Positions 1 through 6,407 of a stretch of 8,815 nt of DNA are shown piece by piece. The notes below the pieces were generated by a model. The model worked only from the letters and a program-made list of their open reading frames with translations, was not told the origin of the DNA and did not search any database. The stretch lies in assembly GCA_017650795.1 (NCBI GenBank), contig JAGCEE010000027.1, positions 1-8,815 on the forward strand. Direction: 5' to 3'. Source of the stretch: Clostridia bacterium. GTDB taxonomy: Bacteria; Bacillota; Clostridia; Christensenellales; UBA1242. The translations under genes were made by a program, and so were the position numbers. The stretch's first letter is position 1, and every line of letters starts with the position of its first letter.

Positions 1-1
1 A

Positions 2-1027
2 TTAACTACTACATTTTATGGCATAAACAATAATTATGTATTTGCCGAACAATACTACTACACTTATGATGTAGAACATCTGTTTTTTCATTGTTTAATT
101 GCATATCCAGAAATAGCGTTTGCCCCAAACAATCCAATCAAAAAAAGTTATTTGAATGACTGCATCACTCCTCTTGAATTTTGCCGAGTTTTGGATTCAT
201 TGTACAAAAACAACTATGTGCTGGTTTCAATTTGCGATTGTTTTTATGTAGAAAATAATATTGCATACAAACAAAAGATAAAAGTGCCATGTGGCAAAAA
301 GGCAATTATACTCAGCTTTGATGATGTAAACTATGATAGCAAGAAAATTGGCTATGGCATGGTTGACAAAATAATTTTAGACAATAAAGGCGACATAGCC
401 ACACAAACAAAACTTAAAGACAAAATAGATGTTTCTTACAATCGTGAATTTTTACCAATTTTGGAAAACTTTATTAAATCACATCCTGATTTTTCGTACA
501 ATGGCGCAAGAGGCACCATTAACCTTACAGGCTATGACGGAATACTCGGATACCGAACAAGCCACACAAACACATCAGAGCAAAAAGATTTAGAAATAAC
601 CATTGCAAAAAATGTAGTGACAAAATTAAAATCGCTTGGGTGGACATTTGCCTGCCACAGTTATGGTCATTATCATATGAAAAAGATTAGTGATGAAAAA
701 TTTAAGCAAGAAATAACTAATTGGAAAAACGAGGTAAAACCTCTAATTGGAAAAACTAATATTTATGTTTATCCTTATGGTGAGTGGGAGGTATTTAAAA
801 ATGGTGATTACTCGCAAAAACACAAAATGCTTCTTGACAATGGCTTTAATCTTTTTTGTGGTGTTGGTATGAAAACATTTTACTCGTACCTACCAAATAA
901 TTCGGGCAAAAAAGTGCTTTTTATGGACAGAAAGGTTGTGGACGGAACAACACTTCGCTCCAACAATCAGTATTTAAAGCCGTTCTTTTCGCCAACGGAA
1001 ATAATAGATTCATTGCGACCATTATAA
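2..1027 (+). CDS. Polysaccharide deacetylase (CE4/NodB-like), 5'-truncated by window edge
   Basis: Likely removes acetyl groups from a cell-envelope or extracellular polysaccharide; the substrate is not evident. The frame is open from base 2 with no stop, and the residues before the TTG at 152 (…VEHLFFHCLIAYPEIAF…) read like the conserved N-terminal part of this family, so the true start lies upstream; 341 residues are visible. Numbering from base 2: SFDD at 105-108 is CE4 motif 1, with the catalytic Asp and metal-binding Asp. HSYGH at 219-223 is motif 2, with two metal-binding His. YPYG at 257-260 matches motif 3, and MDRKVVDG near 308-315 resembles the C-terminal arginine motif. Motifs 1 and 2 are over 100 residues apart, more than in minimal NodB domains; the segment between (…HPDFSYNGARG…GYDGILGYRT…) is, from memory, typical of a clostridial subfamily. 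All catalytic residues are present. The next gene converges on it and I see no clear terminator at 1028-1079. Confidence 0.85.
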   Translation, partial: LTTTFYGINNNYVFAEQYYYTYDVEHLFFHCLIAYPEIAFAPNNPIKKSYLNDCITPLEFCRVLDSLYKNNYVLVSICDCFYVENNIAYKQKIKVPCGKKAIILSFDDVNYDSKKIGYGMVDKIILDNKGDIATQTKLKDKIDVSYNREFLPILENFIKSHPDFSYNGARGTINLTGYDGILGYRTSHTNTSEQKDLEITIAKNVVTKLKSLGWTFACHSYGHYHMKKISDEKFKQEITNWKNEVKPLIGKTNIYVYPYGEWEVFKNGDYSQKHKMLLDNGFNLFCGVGMKTFYSYLPNNSGKKVLFMDRKVVDGTTLRSNNQYLKPFFSPTEIIDSLRPL

Positions 1028-1079
1028 TAAAAGTTGAAAAAAAATCAGCTAAAAATAAATAAAAATAATCAAAAATTAC

Positions 1080-1592
1080 CTAAAAATCCAACAAATACTT
1101 GGTAGCAGATGCCTCTACAATAATATTTGCAATGTAGTTTAAATTACTTTCTAAATCTAATTCATCAACATCAAATCTCACATACTCGCAAAGCCCAATG
1201 GTTTCATTAGGAAGTACTGGTTGATTTAAATAAATATATCCGTCATCTCCATCCAGCCAATTTGTGTACCCAAAAATTTTTCCACAAAACGACTTTTCGC
1301 ACAAAGATATTTTTGCCCTAAGGTAAAGTACGCTTTGATTGTTTTTTATTATTATTTTCTGTTTTATATCGGCACCCAAAACAAGAGTTCCTGCAAAATT
1401 AAATGATGAAACATATGCACCCGGCAAATCTGTGTTTATTATTTGTTCCTCGCCCAAAACCCTGTTATATGCAGAAATTCTGCTAGAATAAAAACCACCT
1501 ATAAAATTGTAGACAATACTAACAGTTAAAGTTAGCGACAAAAGCACAATTACCGCCACAAGTGTTGGAACCAGTCCTTTATAATTATTCAT
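1080..1592 (-). CDS. Hypothetical membrane-anchored extracytoplasmic protein, 170 aa
   Basis: I do not recognise this protein. Residues 8-31 form one strongly hydrophobic segment after a short MNNYKG start, so it is probably a signal anchor or uncleaved signal peptide with the rest outside the membrane. The remainder alternates hydrophobic and polar residues as in a beta-sandwich. The pattern at 74-95 (ADIKQKIIIKNNQSVLYLRA), then DGYIYLNQPVLPNET at 117-131, then an Ile/Val-rich end, faintly recalls TasA/camelysin-type secreted proteins; this is a guess from pattern only. Three or four Cys (98, 103, 135) lie in the outer part. The ATG start is well supported: AAAGGA (1601-1606 on the complement) sits 8 nt upstream. 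A terminator-like hairpin lies just before that ribosome site, and I found no convincing promoter between this gene and the membrane protein gene upstream, so read-through or a weak promoter may supply its mRNA. Confidence 0.7.
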   Translation of the reverse strand: MNNYKGLVPTLVAVIVLLSLTLTVSIVYNFIGGFYSSRISAYNRVLGEEQIINTDLPGAYVSSFNFAGTLVLGADIKQKIIIKNNQSVLYLRAKISLCEKSFCGKIFGYTNWLDGDDGYIYLNQPVLPNETIGLCEYVRFDVDELDLESNLNYIANIIVEASATKYLLDF

Positions 1593-1606
1593 AATTATTT
1601 TCCTTT

Positions 1607-1632
1607 AAAAAAACTCGCCTTAATAAGGGCGA
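1607..1632 (-). terminator. Intrinsic terminator-like hairpin between two minus-strand genes
   Basis: On the complement strand TCGCC(C)TT at 1632-1625 pairs with AAGGCGA at 1621-1615 around a 3-nt ATT loop with one bulged C, followed by seven T (A-run at 1613-1607). This is the expected form of a rho-independent terminator for the membrane protein gene ending at 1669. The T-run ends exactly where the ribosome site of the next gene (AAAGGA) begins, so it could also act as an attenuator for that gene. Confidence 0.6.
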
Positions 1633-1640
1633 ATTTATTT

Positions 1641-1669
1641 TTGACAAAAAATCAATCATTTAAAATAAT
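1641..1669 (+). promoter_or_regulatory. Promoter-like sequence pointing antisense into the 1669-3006 gene
   Basis: TTGACA (1641-1646, perfect -35) is followed after 17 nt by AATAAT (1664-1669, five of six to the -10 consensus). It points rightwards, so any transcript would be antisense to the 3' end of the membrane protein gene; no plus-strand gene lies near. The -10 box touches the stop codon of that gene. In AT-rich DNA such matches arise by chance, so this is only a candidate. Confidence 0.25.
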
Positions 1670-3006
1670 TACAATTTAATCTTTCCTGTTCTTTTTGTTC
1701 TGTTATATCTTTTTAGTTGATCTTCCTTAAACTTGCTACTTTCGGCTTCTAGTTCCCACTTTCTTTTTTGCCATTCATATTTTTTATTTCCTATCATTGC
1801 ATCATAAATCATTATAAATAACCCTTGAACAAGATAAATGTAATAATTCATAAATCTCCAAAGTAGTAGTCCCCAAAATACTGTATTATTTGGATAAACT
1901 GATGCAAATGTTAAAGTAAAGGCAATTTCACTCATTCCTGTTCCGCCTGGCAAAGGGATAAAGCCAGATGCACACTCAATTAGTATTGTAAACATCCACA
2001 TTTGAATAAACACATCAATGCTAGGCTCTCCTCCAAGCATCAAGAATATAAAATATGGAATAATAAACTGAACCAAAAACTGCAATAAGTTGCACATTAT
2101 AAGCAAAATAAATGATTTTAAATCTTTGGTGTATCGCTTCATGGTTGTTTGAAAGCCACCAACGGTATCCATAACCTTATCATATATTTTTTCGTAATTC
2201 TTAACAATTCTCATCTTGCTCAAAATCTTTAAAGATTTTGCCACTATAACACGCCCAACTCTTTTACTTACCGAAAGAACCCAAACACCCACAAGCATTA
2301 AAAGGTTAAGAGCAAATCCAATATAAGAAGCAGCCGAAACCAAACCATTGCCGATGTTATTGTTGGCAGAATAAACGGTTGCAAAAATACAGATAATTAA
2401 CCACGCAATCTGAAAAACAACATACCTTGCAAGTGGAATAGAAATAGCCGTTCCAGCATCTACGCCATGTTTGTTTAAATAAAAAACTTGAAATGGTTGT
2501 CCGCCAGTAGACATGGGCGTTATACAATCGTAATATCTACCAAGGCAAATAACCTTAAAGCTTAAAAATGGCCTAAATCTTTTTGTTCCTTTATAAAGCA
2601 AAAAAGTCACCCTTATTGTTTCTAAAACCATGCCAACAAAGAACAACAAGAAGATTAACAAAATGTATTGTGGCACAAAAGAGCCACTAGAAACTACCTC
2701 ACTAAATGGCTGGACATTTGAATTTAATACCTGATACAGCAAAATGCCAGCAACAACAAAAATATTTATCATAAAAAAAATAATTTTGGTTATTTTCTTT
2801 TTCTTAGATTTTTGCTTTGCAACTTCTTGGTTTGCCTCACCAAGCTTGTCTGCCATGTTTAAATTTTCTGTTAAGTCATCTATTGACATTTGATTTTTAA
2901 GTTGATTTTGGTCAGAAAAAAACATACCGCCCTCGCGGTTTAACTTAAATTTATTCTTTTTATCAAACACAATAGATTTTTTGACCATCGGATTTAATAT
3001 TAACAT
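1669..3006 (-). CDS. UPF0104 / lysylphosphatidylglycerol-synthase-TM family membrane protein (YbhN/AglD-like)
   Basis: Polytopic membrane protein of the family that includes the flippase part of MprF (PF03706); members move or modify lipids, but the substrate here is unknown. Two family signatures are visible: GRYYDCITPMSTGGQPFQ (residues 156-173) and PLPGGTGMSE (351-360). Hydrophobic segments lie near 74-95, 112-137, 187-212, 225-247, 299-325, 333-350 and 376-402. There is no C-terminal synthetase domain, so it is not a full MprF; it ends in a charged tail rich in Lys, Glu and Arg. The start is uncertain. No ribosome site precedes the ATG at 3006, whereas Met28 (2925) follows the purine-rich GAGGGCGG and Met40 (2889) has none; the first 70 residues are cytoplasmic, charged and poorly constrained. 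A promoter candidate lies upstream at 3061-3090. Confidence 0.85.
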   Translation of the reverse strand: MLILNPMVKKSIVFDKKNKFKLNREGGMFFSDQNQLKNQMSIDDLTENLNMADKLGEANQEVAKQKSKKKKITKIIFFMINIFVVAGILLYQVLNSNVQPFSEVVSSGSFVPQYILLIFLLFFVGMVLETIRVTFLLYKGTKRFRPFLSFKVICLGRYYDCITPMSTGGQPFQVFYLNKHGVDAGTAISIPLARYVVFQIAWLIICIFATVYSANNNIGNGLVSAASYIGFALNLLMLVGVWVLSVSKRVGRVIVAKSLKILSKMRIVKNYEKIYDKVMDTVGGFQTTMKRYTKDLKSFILLIMCNLLQFLVQFIIPYFIFLMLGGEPSIDVFIQMWMFTILIECASGFIPLPGGTGMSEIAFTLTFASVYPNNTVFWGLLLWRFMNYYIYLVQGLFIMIYDAMIGNKKYEWQKRKWELEAESSKFKEDQLKRYNRTKRTGKIKL

Positions 3007-3037
3007 ATTAAAAGCATTTTTGTAAAGTATTTTATTT

Positions 3038-3078
3038 AGCTAAAAATTCATGGTTGTTATTTTATAATTCTTTTAGCT
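3038..3078. repeat. 8-bp inverted repeat flanking the minus-strand -10 box
   Basis: AGCTAAAA (3038-3045) and TTTTAGCT (3071-3078) are perfect inverted copies separated by 25 nt. The -10 candidate of the leftward promoter (3061-3066) lies between the arms. This is the geometry of a repressor operator, but arms this short and AT-rich can occur by chance. Confidence 0.35.
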
Positions 3079-3090
3079 GTTTTATTCCAA
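3061..3090 (-). promoter_or_regulatory. Candidate sigma-A promoter for the 1669-3006 membrane protein gene
   Basis: On the complement strand TTGGAA (3090-3085, four of six to -35) is followed after 18 nt by TATAAA (3066-3061, five of six to -10). Transcription would start near 3054, leaving a leader of about 48 nt before the ATG at 3006. Confidence 0.4.
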
Positions 3091-3117
3091 GATACAACAT
3101 TTAAACAACCGTTTTAA

Positions 3118-3146
3118 TTGACTTTATGTTTGCCAAATAGTATTAT
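3118..3146 (+). promoter_or_regulatory. Sigma-A promoter for the radical SAM gene
   Basis: TTGACT (3118-3123, five of six) and TATTAT (3141-3146, five of six) are separated by the ideal 17 nt and point toward the gene starting at 3232. This is the best-formed promoter in the window with a gene in the right place. The start of transcription would be near 3153, giving a leader of about 80 nt that contains the 12-bp inverted repeat. Confidence 0.6.
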
Positions 3147-3158
3147 TTACACATCAGA

Positions 3159-3205
3159 CTTAATATAAAATGCTCGTAATAAATTTTGTATGTTTTTATA
3201 TTAAG
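3159..3205. repeat. Perfect 12-bp inverted repeat in the radical SAM leader
   Basis: CTTAATATAAAA (3159-3170) and TTTTATATTAAG (3194-3205) are exact inverted copies with a 23-nt spacer, placed just downstream of the expected transcription start and ending 26 nt before the ATG. It could be an operator or a leader RNA stem. The stem has a single G-C pair, so as RNA it would be weak; a DNA-binding role fits better. Confidence 0.5.
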
Positions 3206-3231
3206 CAAAATTATTTATTTGTGTAAAATTT

Positions 3232-4089
3232 ATGAAATGTAATTTATGTCCAAGAAAATGTAATGCAGATCGAGAGGATGGCTCTTTGGGTTTTTGTGGA
3301 ATGCCAAGCCAAATAAAAGTAGCCAAATGGGGACTCTTTAATTTTGAAGAACCTTGCATCAGCCTAAACAAAGGCAGTGGTGCAATATTTTTTTCTGGTT
3401 GCAACTTGGCATGCGTCTTTTGTCAAAACTACGAAATATCTGCATTAAAAAATGGTAAGACAATAACAACAAAAGAGTTGGCAGATATATTTAAACAATT
3501 AGAGGATATGGGCGCAGAAAACATCAACCTTGTCACGCCTATGCATTTTGCAACAAGCATAGTTGAGGCAATAAAAATATACCGACCAAAAATTCCAATT
3601 ATATACAACACAAACGCATATGAAACCGAAAGCGTGATTGAATATGTTGCTCCATATGTAGATATTTTTTTGCCCGATTTAAAGTATTACTCACCTCAGT
3701 TGTCTTTAAAATTTTCTAATGCTAAAAACTATTTTGAAGTTGCAATAAAAGCAATAAAAAAAATGTACGAACTTAAAACAAACAAATTTGCACCAAATGG
3801 AAAAATGCTAGAAGGCATAATAATAAGGCACATGATTTTACCACTATGCACAGAAGATTCTATTAAAGTTTTAGAAACAATAAAACAATATTTTCCACAA
3901 GCAAAAGTCAGCCTTATGGCGCAGTACACACCAATGTTTAAGGCAAGCAGTTTTAAACAAATAAATAGAGGCATCACAAAACGAGAATATGAAAAAGTTT
4001 TAAATAAATATATAGAACTTGGGCTTGACGGATATGTTCAAGATTTATCTTCTGCCAGCAGTTGTTTTACTCCTAAATTTATTGATTAA
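3232..4089 (+). CDS. Radical SAM protein, PflX/COG1313 family (pyruvate formate-lyase-activase-like)
   Basis: 285-residue Fe-S protein expected to cleave S-adenosylmethionine to a 5'-deoxyadenosyl radical. CNLACVFC at residues 57-64 is the CxxxCxxC motif that binds the [4Fe-4S] cluster. An N-terminal Cys cluster (C3, C6, C10, C22; CNLCPRKC…GFCG) is typical of this subfamily and may hold another metal site. Further family signatures are GSGAIFFSGC (48-57), NINLVTPMHF (97-106), YNTNAYE (125-131), DIFLPDLKYY (144-153), IIIRHMILPL (196-205) and MAQYTPM (229-235). The protein spans the usual length. COG1313 proteins resemble activases of glycyl-radical enzymes, but their substrate is not established and no glycyl-radical enzyme lies in this window. 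The start is fixed by the N-terminal Cys cluster, although no Shine-Dalgarno sequence is visible before it. Its last 11 bases overlap the end of the converging murI gene. Confidence 0.9.
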   Translation: MKCNLCPRKCNADREDGSLGFCGMPSQIKVAKWGLFNFEEPCISLNKGSGAIFFSGCNLACVFCQNYEISALKNGKTITTKELADIFKQLEDMGAENINLVTPMHFATSIVEAIKIYRPKIPIIYNTNAYETESVIEYVAPYVDIFLPDLKYYSPQLSLKFSNAKNYFEVAIKAIKKMYELKTNKFAPNGKMLEGIIIRHMILPLCTEDSIKVLETIKQYFPQAKVSLMAQYTPMFKASSFKQINRGITKREYEKVLNKYIELGLDGYVQDLSSASSCFTPKFID

Positions 4090-4795
4090 ATATTTTACTT
4101 GTTTTAATAATTTTTATTGTATTTTTTCTTTTGTTTTTTCTAATTAAAAAACAAGCATTTTGGGCAACTTCACTTTCACGAAATTTAAACGAAATATTAT
4201 TATTAAAAATATTTTTTAAAAAACCCTCAATATATTTAAAATGCGTGCATCCAAGCGATATTGTTTTTATTTTTTTATACTTATTTTTTAACCCACATTT
4301 ATTACAAAAACCATGGTTTAATTTTTTTATTATATTATTTTTATTTTTGTTGCTTTTATTATCAATAAAGCCATCTATAAGTTTGGGCAAATTTTTAATA
4401 AAAACAGTTTTAATATTCTTATAATTCCATAAATAGAATTTTAATATTTTATTATTTTTTATTGTATTTTTTGTGGCAAATAACAGTACGTTTTTTTTAC
4501 TATTAATACACTTTAAATTGGGGTTTGTTTTTATTATTGGAATGGAATAATTTATGTTTGTTAAATCAATAACCGAACTTGCTGTATTGCATGCTAGTAT
4601 AATAAAATCCAGATTGTAATTCTTTATTAAGTACTCTATATTCTTTTTTGTTATTTTTTCTATAAATGATTTTTGCTTGTTTCCGTAAGGGCAGTTTAAA
4701 TCATCAAAAATATAAACGTAATCTTCCTTAAAATATTTACTACATGCACGAATTACATTTAAGCCACCACTACCACTGTCAATAATTCCTATCAC
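4079..4795 (-). CDS. murI: Glutamate racemase, compact and divergent
   Basis: Makes D-glutamate from L-glutamate for peptidoglycan. Family motifs are all present: GIIDSGSGGL (residues 3-12, with the conserved Asp6-Ser7), CPYGNK (35-40), ACNTAS (68-73, first catalytic Cys69) and LGCTHF (181-186, second catalytic Cys183 with His185). The protein has 238 residues where about 260-270 is usual; the middle (110-175) is shortened and dominated by Lys and Asn, and holds a CNKCG (164-168) that is not a family motif I know. The start is GTG (4795), fixed because an in-frame TAA lies three codons upstream and because motif one begins at residue 3; no good ribosome site is seen. Base composition is far more AT-rich than the neighbours (8 G/C in the 60 bases 4321-4380). 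With both catalytic Cys kept it is probably active; Asp/Glu-racemase family relatives are the alternative. Confidence 0.85.
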   Translation of the reverse strand: MIGIIDSGSGGLNVIRACSKYFKEDYVYIFDDLNCPYGNKQKSFIEKITKKNIEYLIKNYNLDFIILACNTASSVIDLTNINYSIPIIKTNPNLKCINSKKNVLLFATKNTIKNNKILKFYLWNYKNIKTVFIKNLPKLIDGFIDNKSNKNKNNIIKKLNHGFCNKCGLKNKYKKIKTISLGCTHFKYIEGFLKNIFNNNISFKFRESEVAQNACFLIRKNKRKNTIKIIKTSKIFNQ

Positions 4796-4854
4796 ACTCT
4801 TTTATATGTTTTTTATAAATTATTAGTGAAAGCATCCCTCTTTACTGATTTAAC

Positions 4855-4897
4855 AAAAATATAGATGCCATTAAATTTATGGCATCTTTATTTTTTT
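4855..4897 (-). terminator. Strong terminator hairpin after the M1 peptidase gene, possibly bidirectional
   Basis: AGATGCCAT (4863-4871) and ATGGCATCT (4879-4887) form a perfect 9-bp stem with a 7-nt loop, 8 nt after the peptidase stop codon. On the complement strand the stem is followed by ATATTTTT (4862-4855). On the plus strand it is followed by TTATTTTTTT (4888-4897), an even better T tract, so it could also stop rightward transcripts that run through from the radical SAM gene. Confidence 0.8.
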
Positions 4898-6365
4898 AAA
4901 ACTCCCCCATTACAACTTCGCCATTAAACCAAGAATCAAAAAACTTTGTTAAGTTTTTTCCACATGACTTATTAAATGCATCAACCAAGTCATCTGGTTT
5001 ACATTCGGAAAACTTATTGCAATCATAATAATATTTTAAGCAACTATCTATCTTCTTTTGCCCAAGCAAGTCTTGTAGTGATGCAAACATTAACATACCC
5101 TTAACATAACTAATATACACATATTCATTTTCTGTTTCAAAGTCGCCAAGTGGTCTTATCATGTTTGTAGAAAAGTTTTGTTTTACATCGCCATACACTT
5201 TTACAAAGTTTGCATAAGACCTTGTGGCATTTTCAAATATTTCGGTGCTGGTGTGATTATACTTTGAATAATAATCATAAAATCTTGCCGTTGTATAATC
5301 TGTTAGCCCTTCATCCAAAAAGCCAAAATTAACCTCGTCATTTCCCACAACACCATACCACCACTGATGGCACAGTTCATGCACAACCACATTTATATAT
5401 GTATCTCTATCCGAAAGAACATCAGAGATTAAAACCATTTGAGGAAACTCCATACCACCATGAACAAAGTTGGCTTTTACGACCGAAAGCTCGTTATATG
5501 GGTACTTTCCATACCTTTTGTTAAAATCAAGAACCTCTTTTATAAGTGTAATAATTTCATCACTATTCTCATCTTCGTAATAGTAGTATCTTATATTTAT
5601 ATTGTCATACTCATCGCAGATGGCATCAAACTTATTTGATAAAACCATTGCAAAGTCCCTAACATTTTTTGCTGAGATATTTGTCGTTTTTCTCCCATCT
5701 TTAATGGTAGTTTTCTGCTCACCCGTGCTTGCCAGCACAAAACTCTCATCATATGTTATGCTAACACTATAATCTGCAATTTTACTATAAAATGGGTCAC
5801 CATTTGAATAATACATATCATCTTTAAATTCGCCATTTTCGTACACACACATGATTGGATAATAATTCCCTAGGTTAATCGTATTTTCTCCATAACCAAA
5901 CCTATGGTTTATGTTTGGAAGCTGGCAAGAAAAACCAATTTCAAAAGTAATTGTTTCCTCAGGATAAAGCTCTGGTATTGTTATGTTTAAAATATTTTCA
6001 TCTTCACCTGCTATTTCATATTCTAAATAATCATCACAATAAGATACCGTTTCTATCGTTATATTTCCATAACTAATTCCATTAGGATATGCCTTTTCAT
6101 AATTAGAAAGCGAAACAACTTTTGCTTTTGCCCCTTGTCTAAAAGCATTAGGATATAGATGTAACCAAAGTTGAGTGAGTGCATTGTCTGTGTAGTTAAA
6201 AAAACAAACCTCTTCTTTACCTTCTAAAATCTGCCTTTGGTCATCATAAATTAAAATTTGGTTATAGGAAGTCAAATTGCATTGCTCGCTTTTGTTTTTG
6301 ACAACAACAATAAGTCCAAGCACTAATACAACAAATATACATATAAAAATAGTCCACTTTTTCAT
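4896..6365 (-). CDS. Membrane-anchored M1-family (gluzincin) metallopeptidase
   Basis: Zinc peptidase of the aminopeptidase N type, expected to trim N-terminal residues from peptides outside the membrane. HELCH at residues 329-333 gives the two zinc His and the general base Glu330; Glu352 in FLDEGLTDY is the third zinc ligand, 19 residues after the second His as in M1. GGMEF (303-307) stands in the position of the GAMEN substrate-binding motif, and Y420 in YISYVKG is the probable transition-state Tyr. Residues 4-22 are one hydrophobic segment after MKK with no lipobox Cys nearby, so a signal anchor is likely. The first 200 residues are the beta-rich M1 N-terminal domain. At 489 residues it lacks the large C-terminal helical domain of full-length aminopeptidase N, as many bacterial short forms do. 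No ribosome site is visible before the ATG; the palindrome at 6371-6380 lies 5 nt upstream of it. A terminator follows directly. Confidence 0.88.
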   Translation of the reverse strand: MKKWTIFICIFVVLVLGLIVVVKNKSEQCNLTSYNQILIYDDQRQILEGKEEVCFFNYTDNALTQLWLHLYPNAFRQGAKAKVVSLSNYEKAYPNGISYGNITIETVSYCDDYLEYEIAGEDENILNITIPELYPEETITFEIGFSCQLPNINHRFGYGENTINLGNYYPIMCVYENGEFKDDMYYSNGDPFYSKIADYSVSITYDESFVLASTGEQKTTIKDGRKTTNISAKNVRDFAMVLSNKFDAICDEYDNINIRYYYYEDENSDEIITLIKEVLDFNKRYGKYPYNELSVVKANFVHGGMEFPQMVLISDVLSDRDTYINVVVHELCHQWWYGVVGNDEVNFGFLDEGLTDYTTARFYDYYSKYNHTSTEIFENATRSYANFVKVYGDVKQNFSTNMIRPLGDFETENEYVYISYVKGMLMFASLQDLLGQKKIDSCLKYYYDCNKFSECKPDDLVDAFNKSCGKNLTKFFDSWFNGEVVMGEF

Positions 6366-6370
6366 ATCGT

Positions 6371-6380
6371 AGCATATGCT
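6371..6380. promoter_or_regulatory. 10-bp perfect palindrome just upstream of the peptidase start
   Basis: AGCATATGCT is its own reverse complement and ends 5 nt from the M1 peptidase start codon. It shares the AGCAT…ATGCT ends with the larger palindrome at 6408-6425. Possible regulator half of a paired operator; could be chance. Confidence 0.35.
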
Positions 6381-6407
6381 TTAAACCCATAATTAAGAAC
6401 CAAAATC

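Noticed and set aside
1028..1079. Terminator between the converging deacetylase and small membrane-anchored genes
   Set aside because: Only A-rich sequence is seen; I found no stem long enough to call.
3201..3977. Minus-strand open frames inside the radical SAM gene (3201-3404, 3429-3611, 3729-3977)
   Set aside because: They are antisense to a clear conserved gene and show no family features or ribosome sites.
4131..4154. 9-bp inverted repeat TTGTTTTTT / AAAAAACAA as a terminator
   Set aside because: The stem has one G-C pair, it lies within murI coding sequence, and no T-tract follows on either strand.
4131..4424. Plus-strand open frame of 97 codons
   Set aside because: It is the antisense of murI; its Phe/Leu richness mirrors the Lys/Asn-rich racemase on the other strand.
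5439..5639. Plus-strand open frame of 66 codons
   Set aside because: It is antisense to the M1 peptidase catalytic region and without supporting signals.
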